A stretch of 64,000 bases of DNA from Maribacter huludaoensis (GTDB taxonomy: Bacteria; Bacteroidota; Bacteroidia; Flavobacteriales; Flavobacteriaceae). Within the stretch, counting starts at the first letter, position 1, and the number at the start of each line of letters is the position of its first letter. Under the pieces are notes generated by a model. The model was not told where the DNA came from, made no database searches, and saw only the letters and a program-made list of their open reading frames with translations. Where the stretch lies: assembly GCF_029350945.1 (NCBI RefSeq), contig NZ_JARKMS010000003.1:124001-188000 (forward strand). Direction: 5' to 3'. Positions 46,027 to 55,241 of the stretch are shown in pieces. The position numbers and the translations under genes are program-made.

Positions 46027-46172
46027 GTAATAAATCCTTAGGTTAATTTGAATAATTTAGAGTTGACTAAAGTACTTTATAATTCTTTAATTATGAAAAA
46101 AAAGTACAAAGCATAAAACTGTTTATTTAACTACGTAAGTAATCATCAAATGGATGTTTTGCCATAAGACTA

Positions 46173-47621
46173 TTAGTAATATGTAAAACGACGGACTTTG
46201 GCAATATACTTTGCCAAACGAATAACTTGGTGCGAATAGCCGTATTCATTATCATACCATATATAAAGGACAATATTTTTACCTGATTCAGATACAATAG
46301 TAGCCATACTATCATATATAGATGGGGCAGAAGTACCTATAATATCCGATGATACCAATTCTTTATCCAAGGAATATTTAATTTGTTCTACCAAGTCACC
46401 TTCAAGAGCATACTTTTTGATCATGCTGTTAACGCCTTCAAGAGATGTTTTTTGATTTACATCAAGATTCAATATTGCCAAAGAACCGTTAGGTACAGGA
46501 ACCCTGATCGCGTTAGAAGTTAATTTCCCCATTAACGATGGTAGTGCCTTGGTCACTGCTTTTCCTGCTCCGGTTTCGGTGATGACCATATTTAAACCGG
46601 CCGCTCTACCTCTTCGGTATTTACCATGCATGTTATCGACCAAATTTTGATCATTGGTATATGCGTGAATAGTTTCTAAATGACCTTTTTCAATACCTAA
46701 AGTTTCCTCTATAGCCTTTAAGATAGGGGTGATGGCGTTAGTGGTACAAGAAGCTGCAGAAAAGATTTGGGTGTCATCTGGGCTGTATTCCAAATGATTT
46801 ACTCCGTGAACAATATTAGCTACCTCTTTACCTGGTGCGGTTAAAAGAACTTTTGAAGCGCCTTTTGCCTGTAGGTGTCTTTCCAATTGCTCTTTGGTTC
46901 TGAATGCACCAGTATTATCAATGACCAAAGCGTCATTAATGCCATATTCGGTATAGTCGATCTCTTCTGGCATATTTGCATATATGACATGTACCGTTGT
47001 ACCGTTTATGATCAGTTTTAGATTGGCATAATCTACCTTTACGGTACCATTGAAAATACCATGTACGGAATCTGTTTTAAGTAAGCTGGCTCTTTTTTCA
47101 AGATTTTCTATACTTGGTTTACCTCTTACCACAATTGCTCTTAAACGTAATTGGTTTCCTTTGCCTGTTTTGGACATTAATTCTCTGGCAACTAATCTGC
47201 CTATACGCCCAAAGCCATATAGAACAACATCTTTTGGTTCTATGCTTTTGAAATCTTGTGCAGATTGCAACTTATCTATAACAAAAGATTTTACATTATT
47301 TAAAATATTGGTGTCTGAATGGTATTCATAAGTTAGCTTACCGATGTCAAGTTTTGAGGGTGGAAGCATCATGTCTGAAATTGACCGAAGAATTTCTACC
47401 GAATCAAAAATGGATATCGGTTTTTGTACAAATTCACCAGCGTATTCGTGCAAGTGAATAATATCGCTTACATTTTTGTCAATAACCTGATTTTTAAAAA
47501 GAACAATTTCAATAGCCTTATCATACCATAAATCGCTTACGATTTTGATAAATTCGGTCGTAGCTTTTCTACGATCTGCTTGAAATGCCAGTTCTTTTTC
47601 AAATGTGCTCTGTGAAGCCAT
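46173..47621 (-). CDS. glyceraldehyde-3-phosphate dehydrogenase, long form with N-terminal extension
   Basis: Reversibly oxidises glyceraldehyde-3-phosphate. The 482-residue length exceeds the usual 335 because of about 130 extra N-terminal residues, helical, before the Rossmann start GFGRIG (136-141). Catalytic Cys292 is in SAASCTTNAITP and His319 in TIHAYTNDQ; the end is WYDNEYGYS. At the position where NAD-dependent enzymes have Asp (after the first strands), the sequence is VVRGK, with Arg166, which would favour NADP. It may be the gluconeogenic or biosynthetic isoform; this is inference. Its promoter box is TAGTTTTG. Confidence 0.9.
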   Translation of the reverse strand: MASQSTFEKELAFQADRRKATTEFIKIVSDLWYDKAIEIVLFKNQVIDKNVSDIIHLHEYAGEFVQKPISIFDSVEILRSISDMMLPPSKLDIGKLTYEYHSDTNILNNVKSFVIDKLQSAQDFKSIEPKDVVLYGFGRIGRLVARELMSKTGKGNQLRLRAIVVRGKPSIENLEKRASLLKTDSVHGIFNGTVKVDYANLKLIINGTTVHVIYANMPEEIDYTEYGINDALVIDNTGAFRTKEQLERHLQAKGASKVLLTAPGKEVANIVHGVNHLEYSPDDTQIFSAASCTTNAITPILKAIEETLGIEKGHLETIHAYTNDQNLVDNMHGKYRRGRAAGLNMVITETGAGKAVTKALPSLMGKLTSNAIRVPVPNGSLAILNLDVNQKTSLEGVNSMIKKYALEGDLVEQIKYSLDKELVSSDIIGTSAPSIYDSMATIVSESGKNIVLYIWYDNEYGYSHQVIRLAKYIAKVRRFTYY

Positions 47622-47649
47622 AATTAGTTGATTATTTTTAGAATTCGCA

Positions 47650-47657
47650 CAAAACTA
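47650..47657 (-). promoter_or_regulatory. -7 promoter box of the long-form GAPDH gene
   Basis: The minus strand reads TAGTTTTG, a TAnnTTTG match, with a predicted leader of about 22 nt. Confidence 0.55.
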
Positions 47658-47689
47658 GAAAAATTAAGCACTTAAAATAAATATTTTTC

Positions 47690-47718
47690 AAAAAAAAGCC
47701 TTCGTTTTTACGAAGGCT
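47690..47718 (-). terminator. intrinsic terminator of the HtrA gene
   Basis: On the minus strand AGCCTTCG / CGAAGGCT with a 6-base loop and a T run, 19 bases past the gene. Confidence 0.9.
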
Positions 47719-47737
47719 GTATTTTAAATTTTATTTT

Positions 47738-49129
47738 TTATTGAAAAATCAATCGGTCTCTTTCACCATTTGAACCTACCATGACTATAACCGTTTTTCC
47801 ATATTTGGAGATACTGCCAAATGCAGTAAAGGCATCGTCAATATTTCCTATTTCATGATCATCTACCTTAATGATTACCTTTTCGGATAAACCGTAACCC
47901 CTGTATCTTTCAGGCACACCGGTAATTTTAACACCAGATGTAGTTTTGTAAACTTTCTTGTCGTGTTCGGTCAAATTCCGAACTTCCAATCCCATTTCCG
48001 GTACAATTAGAGATTGTCTTTCTTTTAATACTATAGGTAGTGTAAGTAGTTCTTCATTTCTGTCCACAATTAACGACAAGGTATCTCCAGGTCTTTTTGT
48101 AGATAGGTAACCGGTTAGGTCAGGATATTTGTGAACATCGATTTCATCGACTTTTTTAATAATATCACCGACTAAGATTCCGGCCTCTTGGGCCGCAGAT
48201 TCCTCTTCCACCAATTCAATATATACACCATCTATGTTATTAATTCCTTTTTCTATAGCATCTCTAGTGTTTACAGGAGCAGGACTAATGCCCATAAAAC
48301 CTTTTTGAACATTTCCATACTCTAAAATATCTTGAACAACCTTTTTGGCAATATTACTGGGTACGGCAAAAGAATAGCCCACATATGATCCTGTTTGTGA
48401 CGTAATTGCCGTGTTTATTCCTACTAAATCTCCGTTAGTGTTTACCAGTGCACCACCTGAATTACCTGGATTTACCGCTGCATCTGTTTGTATGAACGAT
48501 TGGTTCTTACCAAGATTTCTTGCTTTTGCGCTTACGATACCTGCGGTAACCGTAGAGGTTAAGTTGAAAGGATTACCAACTGCCAAGACCCACTCTCCAA
48601 TCTTAGTATGGTCAGAATCACCAAAAGCCAAATATGGTAATTTTTCTTTTGGGTCTATTTTTATCAGCGCAATATCAGAATTTGGGTCCGTGCCTATTAG
48701 CTCGGCATTATAAGTTCTATTGTTGTTTAAAGTTACCTGTAATTGTGTAGCTTTATTGATAACATGGTTATTGGTTACAATATATCCGTCAGAAGATATA
48801 ATTACTCCTGATCCTGTTCCTACCTGTGGTACCGAACTTCTGCTGGTGCCATAAAAAAAATCGAAAATAGTAGTAGGTGCTTGGCTTATCGTAATATTCT
48901 TAACGTGTACTACGGCATTTACGGTATTTTCGGCAGCTATGGTAAAGTCCACTTCATTAATGCCGGCACCTCTGGCAGATGTAGGTGTGTAGTTGGTATT
49001 AACGACCGCACCGTTGTTTTCTTGGCTAATAACAGTAAAATTTTCTTTCTCGAAAAATAGTTTGTAAGCGCCCAATGTAATTGCACCGGCAAATACAGAT
49101 ACAAACAAGAGACTTGCTATTTTTTTCAT
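47738..49129 (-). CDS. degP: Do-like periplasmic serine protease/chaperone (DegP/HtrA)
   Basis: A 463-residue envelope protease. N-terminal membrane anchor or signal (IASLLFVSVFAGAITLGAY). Triad in order: His in TNNHVINKA, Asp in NSDIALIKID, and Ser in GNSGGALVN. Two PDZ domains follow (about 280-370 and 380-463), GFMGIS opening the first. It degrades or refolds misfolded proteins in the periplasm under stress. The ATG at 49129 is used; an ATG two codons upstream exists. Its promoter box is TAATTTTG. Confidence 0.94.
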   Translation of the reverse strand: MKKIASLLFVSVFAGAITLGAYKLFFEKENFTVISQENNGAVVNTNYTPTSARGAGINEVDFTIAAENTVNAVVHVKNITISQAPTTIFDFFYGTSRSSVPQVGTGSGVIISSDGYIVTNNHVINKATQLQVTLNNNRTYNAELIGTDPNSDIALIKIDPKEKLPYLAFGDSDHTKIGEWVLAVGNPFNLTSTVTAGIVSAKARNLGKNQSFIQTDAAVNPGNSGGALVNTNGDLVGINTAITSQTGSYVGYSFAVPSNIAKKVVQDILEYGNVQKGFMGISPAPVNTRDAIEKGINNIDGVYIELVEEESAAQEAGILVGDIIKKVDEIDVHKYPDLTGYLSTKRPGDTLSLIVDRNEELLTLPIVLKERQSLIVPEMGLEVRNLTEHDKKVYKTTSGVKITGVPERYRGYGLSEKVIIKVDDHEIGNIDDAFTAFGSISKYGKTVIVMVGSNGERDRLIFQ

Positions 49130-49157
49130 ATTCATTAAAGATTTAACTTATTCTGCA

Positions 49158-49165
49158 CAAAATTA
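49158..49165 (-). promoter_or_regulatory. -7 promoter box of the HtrA gene
   Basis: The minus strand reads TAATTTTG, a TAnnTTTG match, about 28 bases before the start. Confidence 0.55.
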
Positions 49166-49256
49166 CTTGTTTTTATACCATTTCATAATCGTTTAACTAC
49201 TTTTTAACTACTAAGCAAAATGTAATTATATGCTATCTTTGATACTTTATTATAGC

Positions 49257-50033
49257 ATGGAAAATACTTTTTATAAATATCAAGGTACAGGTAATGATTT
49301 TGTGATGATAGACAATCGCAAGAAACAATTTCATAAGGGCAATGCCGAGTTAATCGCTAAAATTTGTCATAGAAGATTTGGCGTAGGTGCGGACGGACTT
49401 ATTTTATTGGAAAATGATGATAATACCGATTTTAGAATGGTTTATTATAATGCCGATGGTAATGAAGGTAGCATGTGTGGCAATGGTGGAAGATGTATTG
49501 TAGCTTTCGCTCATTTTCTAAATATTATAAAAGAGAAGACCGTTTTTATTGCGGTTGATGGTCTTCATGAGGCTACAATTGTTGATGATATTGTAAGTCT
49601 TAAGATGACTGACGTTGGCGAGATAAAGGAGAAATCAAATGCACTGTTCATGAATACCGGTTCTCCCCACCATGTACAAATGGTAAAAGGTTTGCCGTCC
49701 TTTGATGTTGTAAAGGAAGGTGCGCGTATGCGATATGGTATTTATGGCGAAAAGGGTAGCAATATCAATTTTGTGGAACCAAATGGCAAAGGTGGCTTTG
49801 ATATAAGAACTTATGAGCGTGGGGTGGAAGATGAAACACTTTCTTGTGGTACTGGTGTAACGGCAGTTGCTATAGGTATGTATCATTTGGGTAACACAAA
49901 AGAGAAGACTATTCCTGTAAATGCACTGGGCGGTAATTTAGAAGTCACTTTTAAAGAAAATAACGGTGTTTATAGTGATATTTATCTTCAAGGTGAGGCA
50001 AAACAGGTTTTTAAAGGAGAATTAACGTGGTAA
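49257..50033 (+). CDS. dapF: diaminopimelate epimerase
   Basis: Converts LL- to meso-diaminopimelate for lysine and peptidoglycan. The 258-residue protein starts MENTFYKYQGTGNDFVMID, where the family begins; the frame before it has no support. Both catalytic Cys are present: MCGNGGRC near 70 and SCGTGVTAV near 200, with the YERGVEDET block. It overlaps the next gene by seven bases. Confidence 0.96.
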   Translation: MENTFYKYQGTGNDFVMIDNRKKQFHKGNAELIAKICHRRFGVGADGLILLENDDNTDFRMVYYNADGNEGSMCGNGGRCIVAFAHFLNIIKEKTVFIAVDGLHEATIVDDIVSLKMTDVGEIKEKSNALFMNTGSPHHVQMVKGLPSFDVVKEGARMRYGIYGEKGSNINFVEPNGKGGFDIRTYERGVEDETLSCGTGVTAVAIGMYHLGNTKEKTIPVNALGGNLEVTFKENNGVYSDIYLQGEAKQVFKGELTW

Positions 50034-50551
50034 CATTAACGGGAAAGCAAATTTATTTAAGGGCCTTAGAGCAAAAGGACCTGGATTTTTTGTATGAACT
50101 AGAGAATGATACCGGTATCTGGGAAGTTAGTGGTACGGTTACACCGTACTCTAAGGATGTATTGCAGTTATATTTAGATAGTGCCCATAGGGATATTTAT
50201 GACGTAAAGCAGTTAAGGTTGGTAATATGCACAAAAGAGCATAATACAATAGGTTTAATAGATGTTTTTGATTTTGAACCAAATCATAAAAGGGCAGGTA
50301 TGGGTATTGTTGTTTTAGATGAAGGGCTTAGAAATAAAGGAATAGGGGCAGAGGCAATTACGCTTTTATGCAATTACTTGTTTCAAGTTTTGGGCTTAAA
50401 ACAGGTTTATGCTAATATTCTAGAAGGAAATGCGCCAAGTCTGCATTTATTTAAAAAACTTGGATTTCAAGAAATTGGAGTCAAAAAAGACTGGGTACGA
50501 TTTAACGATACCTATAAGAATGAAGTATTATTACAAAAAATAAATAATTAA
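50027..50551 (+). CDS. GNAT acetyltransferase, RimJ/RimL-like
   Basis: A 174-residue protein. The start is GTG at 50027, inside dapF, followed by VTLTGKQIYLRALEQKDLDF, the common opening of this group. The acetyl-CoA site is VVLDEGLRNKGIGAEAITLL near 105, and the end LHLFKKLGFQEIGVKKD is typical. Substrate unknown, possibly an N-terminal amino group of a ribosomal or other protein. Confidence 0.88.
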   Translation: MVTLTGKQIYLRALEQKDLDFLYELENDTGIWEVSGTVTPYSKDVLQLYLDSAHRDIYDVKQLRLVICTKEHNTIGLIDVFDFEPNHKRAGMGIVVLDEGLRNKGIGAEAITLLCNYLFQVLGLKQVYANILEGNAPSLHLFKKLGFQEIGVKKDWVRFNDTYKNEVLLQKINN

Positions 50552-51594
50552 TGTATATCAAGCGTATTTTATTGGGCGTAGTGCTTTTAGGTTTAATTGG
50601 GGGTGGAGTTTTTGCGTATACCGTTTATGGAACTTTTTTTACTCCGAATACCAATTTTAATAATGAAGAAGCTATAGTTTTTATTCCGACCGATGCTGAT
50701 GTTAACGATTTAAAGGAACGACTTTCACCGGTTTTAAAAAACTTCGATTCATTTGAATCCACTGCAGAAAGAAAAGGTTACCTAAATAATATAAAGGCAG
50801 GTAAATACAGCATTAGCAAAGGAATGAACAATAACGAGATTGTAAATTCTTTACGAAGTAGAAACTTACCTGTTAAAGTATCTTTTAACAATCAAGAAAA
50901 TATCAATGATTTGGCTGGAAGAATTGCAAGTCAGATCGAGGCTGATAGTGCTTCCTTGGTCGCTGCTTTTAATGATAAAGAGTTTTTAGAGGAAAATGGA
51001 TTTGATGATGCCAATAAGATATCTTTATATATCCCTAATAGTTATGAATTTTTTTGGAACACCTCTGCAGCTTCCTTTAGAGGAAGAATGTTAAAGGAAT
51101 ACAATCGCTTTTGGACTGATGAACGTAAAGAGAAAGCCACTGCGCTTGGTTTAAAACCCAATGAAGTAATTGCATTGGCGTCTATTGTGCATAAAGAGAC
51201 CGCAAAGGTAGATGAGAGACCTACCGTTGCCGGTGTATACTTGAATAGATTAAGAAAGCGAATGTTGTTACAGGCAGATCCAACTGTTATTTATGCCATA
51301 AAGAAAGAAACCGGTAATTTCGATACTATTATTAAAAGAGTCTTGTATAGAGATCTAGAAATGGATTCTCCCTATAATACCTATAAATATGCCGGATTGC
51401 CGCCAGGTCCTATTGCAATGCCGGACATTACCGCAATTGATGCGGTTTTAAATCCTAAAAAACACAATTATTACTATTTTGTGGCCAATGTTGAAAAGTT
51501 CGGTTATCATATGTTTGCAGAGAATTTAACGCAGCACAACCGAAATAAAGCACAGTACATCCGATGGATTAATGCTCAGAAGATCAATAGATAA
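50551..51594 (+). CDS. mltG: endolytic murein transglycosylase MltG
   Basis: Cuts nascent peptidoglycan strands and so sets glycan chain length. The 347-residue protein has a membrane helix at about 5-25, a LysM-like domain, then the YceG domain with ALASIVHKETAKVDERPTVA GVY near 207, whose KET Glu is the likely catalytic residue, and LLQADPTVIYAI and GLPPGPIAMP downstream. It overlaps the upstream gene by one base (TAATG). Together with dapF it serves the cell wall. Confidence 0.95.
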   Translation: MYIKRILLGVVLLGLIGGGVFAYTVYGTFFTPNTNFNNEEAIVFIPTDADVNDLKERLSPVLKNFDSFESTAERKGYLNNIKAGKYSISKGMNNNEIVNSLRSRNLPVKVSFNNQENINDLAGRIASQIEADSASLVAAFNDKEFLEENGFDDANKISLYIPNSYEFFWNTSAASFRGRMLKEYNRFWTDERKEKATALGLKPNEVIALASIVHKETAKVDERPTVAGVYLNRLRKRMLLQADPTVIYAIKKETGNFDTIIKRVLYRDLEMDSPYNTYKYAGLPPGPIAMPDITAIDAVLNPKKHNYYYFVANVEKFGYHMFAENLTQHNRNKAQYIRWINAQKINR

Positions 51595-51676
51595 GCATTC
51601 ATCCGAATTTTAGAACTTCTTAACTAAATCTGTATACTTTTAACAGAACCTTCTTAAAGTCTTAGAAATTCAGGTC

Positions 51677-51684
51677 TACCTTTG
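51677..51684 (+). promoter_or_regulatory. -7 promoter box of the lysozyme-fold gene
   Basis: TACCTTTG, TAnnTTTG match, about 58 bases before the start codon. Confidence 0.45.
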
Positions 51685-51741
51685 CGGCAGAAATTTAAGC
51701 AAGCAAATAGTAGTCGCCGTAAGTCTTAAGAAATATATGAT

Positions 51742-52371
51742 ATGAGAAGATGGATATTAGCAAGTTGTCCTCTTATTGTGCTTTTTATTTTGTCAGGTTA
51801 TGGCTTTAAGCCTTTTAGTGTTGGCGTACCTGATCAACTTAAAGTAAAGGAATCAATGTTTGTTTCTTATCCTCAGGAAGAGGCTATATTGGCAAATTAT
51901 CAAATCACTCCCCCTTTTCTTGGTAGTCGGTTCATAGGTTTTAAGGAAGCATTGGCTTTTAAAGAGTCTCAAGGCAATTATTTTGTGACCAACACTTTTG
52001 GTTATTTAGGTAAATATCAATTTGGTCTAGGTACATTAGAGCTGGTTGGTGTTAATGATGGTAATCATTTTCTATATAATCCTGTGTTGCAAGAAAAAGT
52101 ATTTCAAGTAAACACATCTAGAAACAAGTGGATTCTTAGAAAGGATATTAAGCGTTATGTAGGTGTACGCATGAACGGCATACAAATTACGGAATCCGGT
52201 ATATTGGCAGCTGCGCATTTAGCAGGGCCTGGTAACGTAAAATTGTATCTAAGATCTCACGGTCGTTTGGAGCTTTCGGATGGTTACGGTACCAGTATTT
52301 CTAATTATATGAAAAAATTTGCAGGTTATGATGTTTCTATGGTAGAGGCAAAACGTAATCCTAGGATATAA
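51742..52371 (+). CDS. exported lysozyme-fold (lytic transglycosylase-like) protein
   Basis: A 209-residue protein with an N-terminal export signal (about 1-22). The core resembles the soluble lytic transglycosylase fold: FKEALAFKESQGNYFVTN (with a candidate catalytic Glu in the AFKESQG motif), FGYLGKYQFGLGTLELVG, and ESGILAAAHLAGPGNVKLYL near 150. It likely cuts or binds peptidoglycan in the periplasm. Relatives are labelled peptidoglycan-binding LysM proteins, but I see no LysM repeat here. A terminator follows. Confidence 0.78.
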   Translation: MRRWILASCPLIVLFILSGYGFKPFSVGVPDQLKVKESMFVSYPQEEAILANYQITPPFLGSRFIGFKEALAFKESQGNYFVTNTFGYLGKYQFGLGTLELVGVNDGNHFLYNPVLQEKVFQVNTSRNKWILRKDIKRYVGVRMNGIQITESGILAAAHLAGPGNVKLYLRSHGRLELSDGYGTSISNYMKKFAGYDVSMVEAKRNPRI

Positions 52372-52396
52372 AAGTTTAAGTAGATATGAAAGTGGG

Positions 52397-52428
52397 AAAC
52401 CTTGGCATTTATTTGTCAAGGTTTTTTT
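52397..52428 (+). terminator. intrinsic terminator of the lysozyme-fold gene
   Basis: AAACCTTG / CAAGGTTT with a 12-base loop, then T run. It touches the end of the convergent RsmI-like gene. Confidence 0.85.
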
Positions 52429-53149
52429 ATGCCTGTATAATAAAAATAGCAGGTCTTTTATGTAAATCTACATTCTCTCTTTTCCAGTTAATAGCTGTCT
52501 TTGTTTTAATATATTCCGTGGGTAGTGTAATGTCGGCTGCTACGCAAACTCTTGTACTTGGAGCTAATGTTTTAATAAGTTCTTCAAGCATTTTATTATT
52601 ACGGTAGGGTGTTTCAATAAAAACTTGGGATTGGTTTTCATCTTTTGACCTTCGCTCTAGATTTTTAATATATTTCTTTCGGTCAGCGCTGTCAATGGGT
52701 AAATAGCCGTTAAAGGCAAAATTTTGTCCGTTCATGCCACTTGCCATTAAAGCTAATAAAATGGAAGAAGGACCTACTAATGGAACAACTTGAATGTTTT
52801 TGTCGTGCGCAATCTTAACTACAGCTGCGCCGGGATCGGCAATACCAGGGCATCCGGCTTCGGAGAGTATTCCTACGTCAAGACCTTCAAGGCAAGGGTT
52901 TAAAAAATTAGGTATTTCGGCAGCCTCGGTAAACTTATTTAAAACAAATAGTTTTAAGCTTGGCTGGGATTTTCTTGGACTAATTTTTTTTATAAAACGA
53001 CGAGCGGTTTTTTCGTTTTCAACAACATAGTGATCTAATTTTTCAATAGTCTGTTTAATTGAAATGGGTAATACCTCTAAAGGAGGCATATCGCCTAAAG
53101 TGGTGGGTATTAAATATATTTTCCCTGTTTTTCCGTTTGGTGTGCTCAT
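52427..53149 (-). CDS. RsmI-like SAM-dependent methyltransferase (tetrapyrrole methylase fold)
   Basis: A 240-residue protein of the tetrapyrrole methylase fold. It opens KIYLIPTTLGDMPPLEVLPI, and has EAGCPGIADPGA near 115, as in 16S rRNA 2'-O-methyltransferase RsmI. It is shorter than RsmI (about 280), lacks the C-terminal extension, and its first block (PTTLGD instead of PTPIGN) differs, so it is probably the second, short Bacteroidota paralogue. Target not known. Third gene of the dnaA operon. Confidence 0.85.
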   Translation of the reverse strand: MSTPNGKTGKIYLIPTTLGDMPPLEVLPISIKQTIEKLDHYVVENEKTARRFIKKISPRKSQPSLKLFVLNKFTEAAEIPNFLNPCLEGLDVGILSEAGCPGIADPGAAVVKIAHDKNIQVVPLVGPSSILLALMASGMNGQNFAFNGYLPIDSADRKKYIKNLERRSKDENQSQVFIETPYRNNKMLEELIKTLAPSTRVCVAADITLPTEYIKTKTAINWKRENVDLHKRPAIFIIQA

Positions 53150-53152
53150 TTA

Positions 53153-53602
53153 TTATTTTTCTAGTCTTGCAGCTATTATGTCGCAAGCTTGATCTATCAT
53201 TTGAAAAACATTTTCAAATCCGTCTTCAGCATCATAGTATGGGTCTGGAACTTCATTGTCAATTGGACTGATCTCATTTAATAATAGCTTTACTTTGTCA
53301 GCATCTATCTTGTTTCTGGCCAATTTAATAATATTGCCATAGTTGCTTTTATCCATCGCATAGATGATATCGAAAGCATCAAAATCTGACACAACGAATT
53401 TTCTGCATACTTGTGAGCTGATATCAATACCATGCTCTTTGGCAACCTTTATGGATCTTGGGTCTGGTGCGTTACCAATATGGTAACCCCCCGTTCCTGC
53501 AGAATCAACATGTACATTTGATGTAGAAATTTTGCTTTTTAGAATACCTTCTGCCAACGGAGACCTACATATATTGCCTAGGCAAACCATTAACACGTTC
53601 AT
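53153..53602 (-). CDS. low molecular weight protein-tyrosine phosphatase
   Basis: A 149-residue phosphatase with the P-loop CLGNICRSPLAEG (nucleophile Cys7, Arg13) at the start, and the general acid Asp in the VPDPYY block near 118. It acts on phosphotyrosine in exopolysaccharide kinases or arsenate-like substrates; the target is not known. It sits 12 bases after dnaA and 3 bases before the RsmI-like gene. Confidence 0.93.
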   Translation of the reverse strand: MNVLMVCLGNICRSPLAEGILKSKISTSNVHVDSAGTGGYHIGNAPDPRSIKVAKEHGIDISSQVCRKFVVSDFDAFDIIYAMDKSNYGNIIKLARNKIDADKVKLLLNEISPIDNEVPDPYYDAEDGFENVFQMIDQACDIIAARLEK

Positions 53603-53614
53603 GTAATTGAAAAT

Positions 53615-55039
53615 TTAAGAAAATTTCTTTGTTAGGTCATCAATGTATTTGCGGAACTGCTTGTCGGTCTCTGCTAAATTGTCTACGGTTTTGCATGCAT
53701 GTAAAACAGTTGCGTGATCACGCTTTCCTATTTGTGAGCCAATACTTGCCAATGATGCTTTAGTGAACTTCTTGGCAAAGAACATGGCTAATTGTCTAGC
53801 TTGTACAATGTGTCTCTTTCTTGTTTTGGACTGTAATGTTGCAACATCCATTTCAAAGTAATCGGAAACAACTTTTTGTATGTAATCAATAGACACCTCG
53901 CGTTTGGTGTTCTTTACAAATTTTTCAACAACCTGTTGTGCAAGTTCAATAGTAACCTCTCTTTTGTTTAGCGTAGACTGTGCAATAAGGGAAATTATGG
54001 CGCCTTCAAGTTCTCTAATATTGGTTTTAATATGTTTGGCAACATATTCAATAATATCTTCTGGTATCTCTACACCGTCTCTATATAACTTATTCTTTAA
54101 GATGGAGATTCTTGTTTCATAGTCCGGGCTTTGCAATTCTGCGGATAATCCCCATTTAAAACGCGATAACAATCGTTGCTCAATATCCTGCATATCTACA
54201 GGAGCTTTGTCAGACGTAAGAATTACTTGTTTACCGTTTTGGTGCAAATGGTTGAAAATATGGAAGAAAACATCTTGCGTACCGGATTTACCCGATAAGA
54301 ATTGTACATCATCAATAATAAGTACATCTATTAACTGGTAGAAATGTATAAAATCATTTCTAGTGTTTTTCTTTACGGATTCAATATACTGCTGGGTAAA
54401 TTTCTCTGCGGAAATGTAAAGCACAGTACGTTCAGGGTACTTGTCTTTTATTTCAACACCTATGGCGTGCGCCAAGTGTGTTTTTCCTAATCCTACACCA
54501 CCAAAAACCAATAATGGATTAAAAGATGTACCACCGGGTTTGTTGGCTACCGCCATACCGGCAGATCGTGCCAAACGGTTAGAATCTCCTTCAAGGAAAT
54601 TATCAAAATTATAATTAGGATTTAATTGAGATTCTATTTTAATATTTCTAATACCTGGTATTACAAACGGATTACGTAATTCAGGGTTTTTAGATTTAAT
54701 GGGCACATCCATTTCTTGAGCGGCCATTGTACCTCTGTTGGAGCTAGGAATCTTTTCTGTAAAAGGTTCTTTGTTGCCATAGGTATTCTCCATTCTAATA
54801 ATGTAAACCAACTTTGCAGATTCTCCAAGTTCTTTGGTCAAGGCAACTTTTAAAAGTTTAACATAGTGTTCCTCTAGCCATTCGTAAAAGAATTTACTAG
54901 GTACTTGAATGCTTAATGCTTTTTCTGAAAGCTTTATCGGTTTAATAGGCTCAAACCATGTTTTGAATGCCTGCGGTTGGATATTATCCTTAATAAACAC
55001 CAAACAGTTTTTCCATACGGAATTTGCAGTAACACTCAT
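53615..55039 (-). CDS. dnaA: chromosomal replication initiator DnaA
   Basis: Binds oriC and opens the DNA. The 474-residue protein has domain I (about 1-85), domain III AAA+ with Walker A GGVGLGKTHLAHAIG near 180 and Walker B VLIIDDVQFLSG near 240, and domain IV with GSQIGKRDHATVLHACKTV near 440, the DnaA-box recognition helix. It heads an operon with the phosphatase and RsmI-like genes. No cluster of DnaA boxes is visible in the 202 bases upstream, only one weak TTGTTCACA. Confidence 0.97.
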   Translation of the reverse strand: MSVTANSVWKNCLVFIKDNIQPQAFKTWFEPIKPIKLSEKALSIQVPSKFFYEWLEEHYVKLLKVALTKELGESAKLVYIIRMENTYGNKEPFTEKIPSSNRGTMAAQEMDVPIKSKNPELRNPFVIPGIRNIKIESQLNPNYNFDNFLEGDSNRLARSAGMAVANKPGGTSFNPLLVFGGVGLGKTHLAHAIGVEIKDKYPERTVLYISAEKFTQQYIESVKKNTRNDFIHFYQLIDVLIIDDVQFLSGKSGTQDVFFHIFNHLHQNGKQVILTSDKAPVDMQDIEQRLLSRFKWGLSAELQSPDYETRISILKNKLYRDGVEIPEDIIEYVAKHIKTNIRELEGAIISLIAQSTLNKREVTIELAQQVVEKFVKNTKREVSIDYIQKVVSDYFEMDVATLQSKTRKRHIVQARQLAMFFAKKFTKASLASIGSQIGKRDHATVLHACKTVDNLAETDKQFRKYIDDLTKKFS

Positions 55040-55241
55040 AATAAATTATACTCTTTTAATGGTTAGTGTTGAGCTATAGATGATTATGAAAAATCAATAT
55101 AGGTTCTCGTTCAACTTGGGCAAATATGTGAACAAATTATTGAAAAAAAAAATCGATTGTCATTGAATTTGACCTTTTTTTTTCTCATGTTCGCTCACTC
55201 AATAGGGGATGTTTTAAATATATACTTTTTACTTGAAATAA

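Noticed and set aside
46127-46315. 62-codon minus frame at the end of the GAPDH gene
   Set aside because: Out of frame with and mostly inside the GAPDH gene, no start context.
55040-55241. oriC next to dnaA
   Set aside because: Only one weak DnaA-box-like sequence; no AT-rich 13-mers in a repeat and no box cluster.
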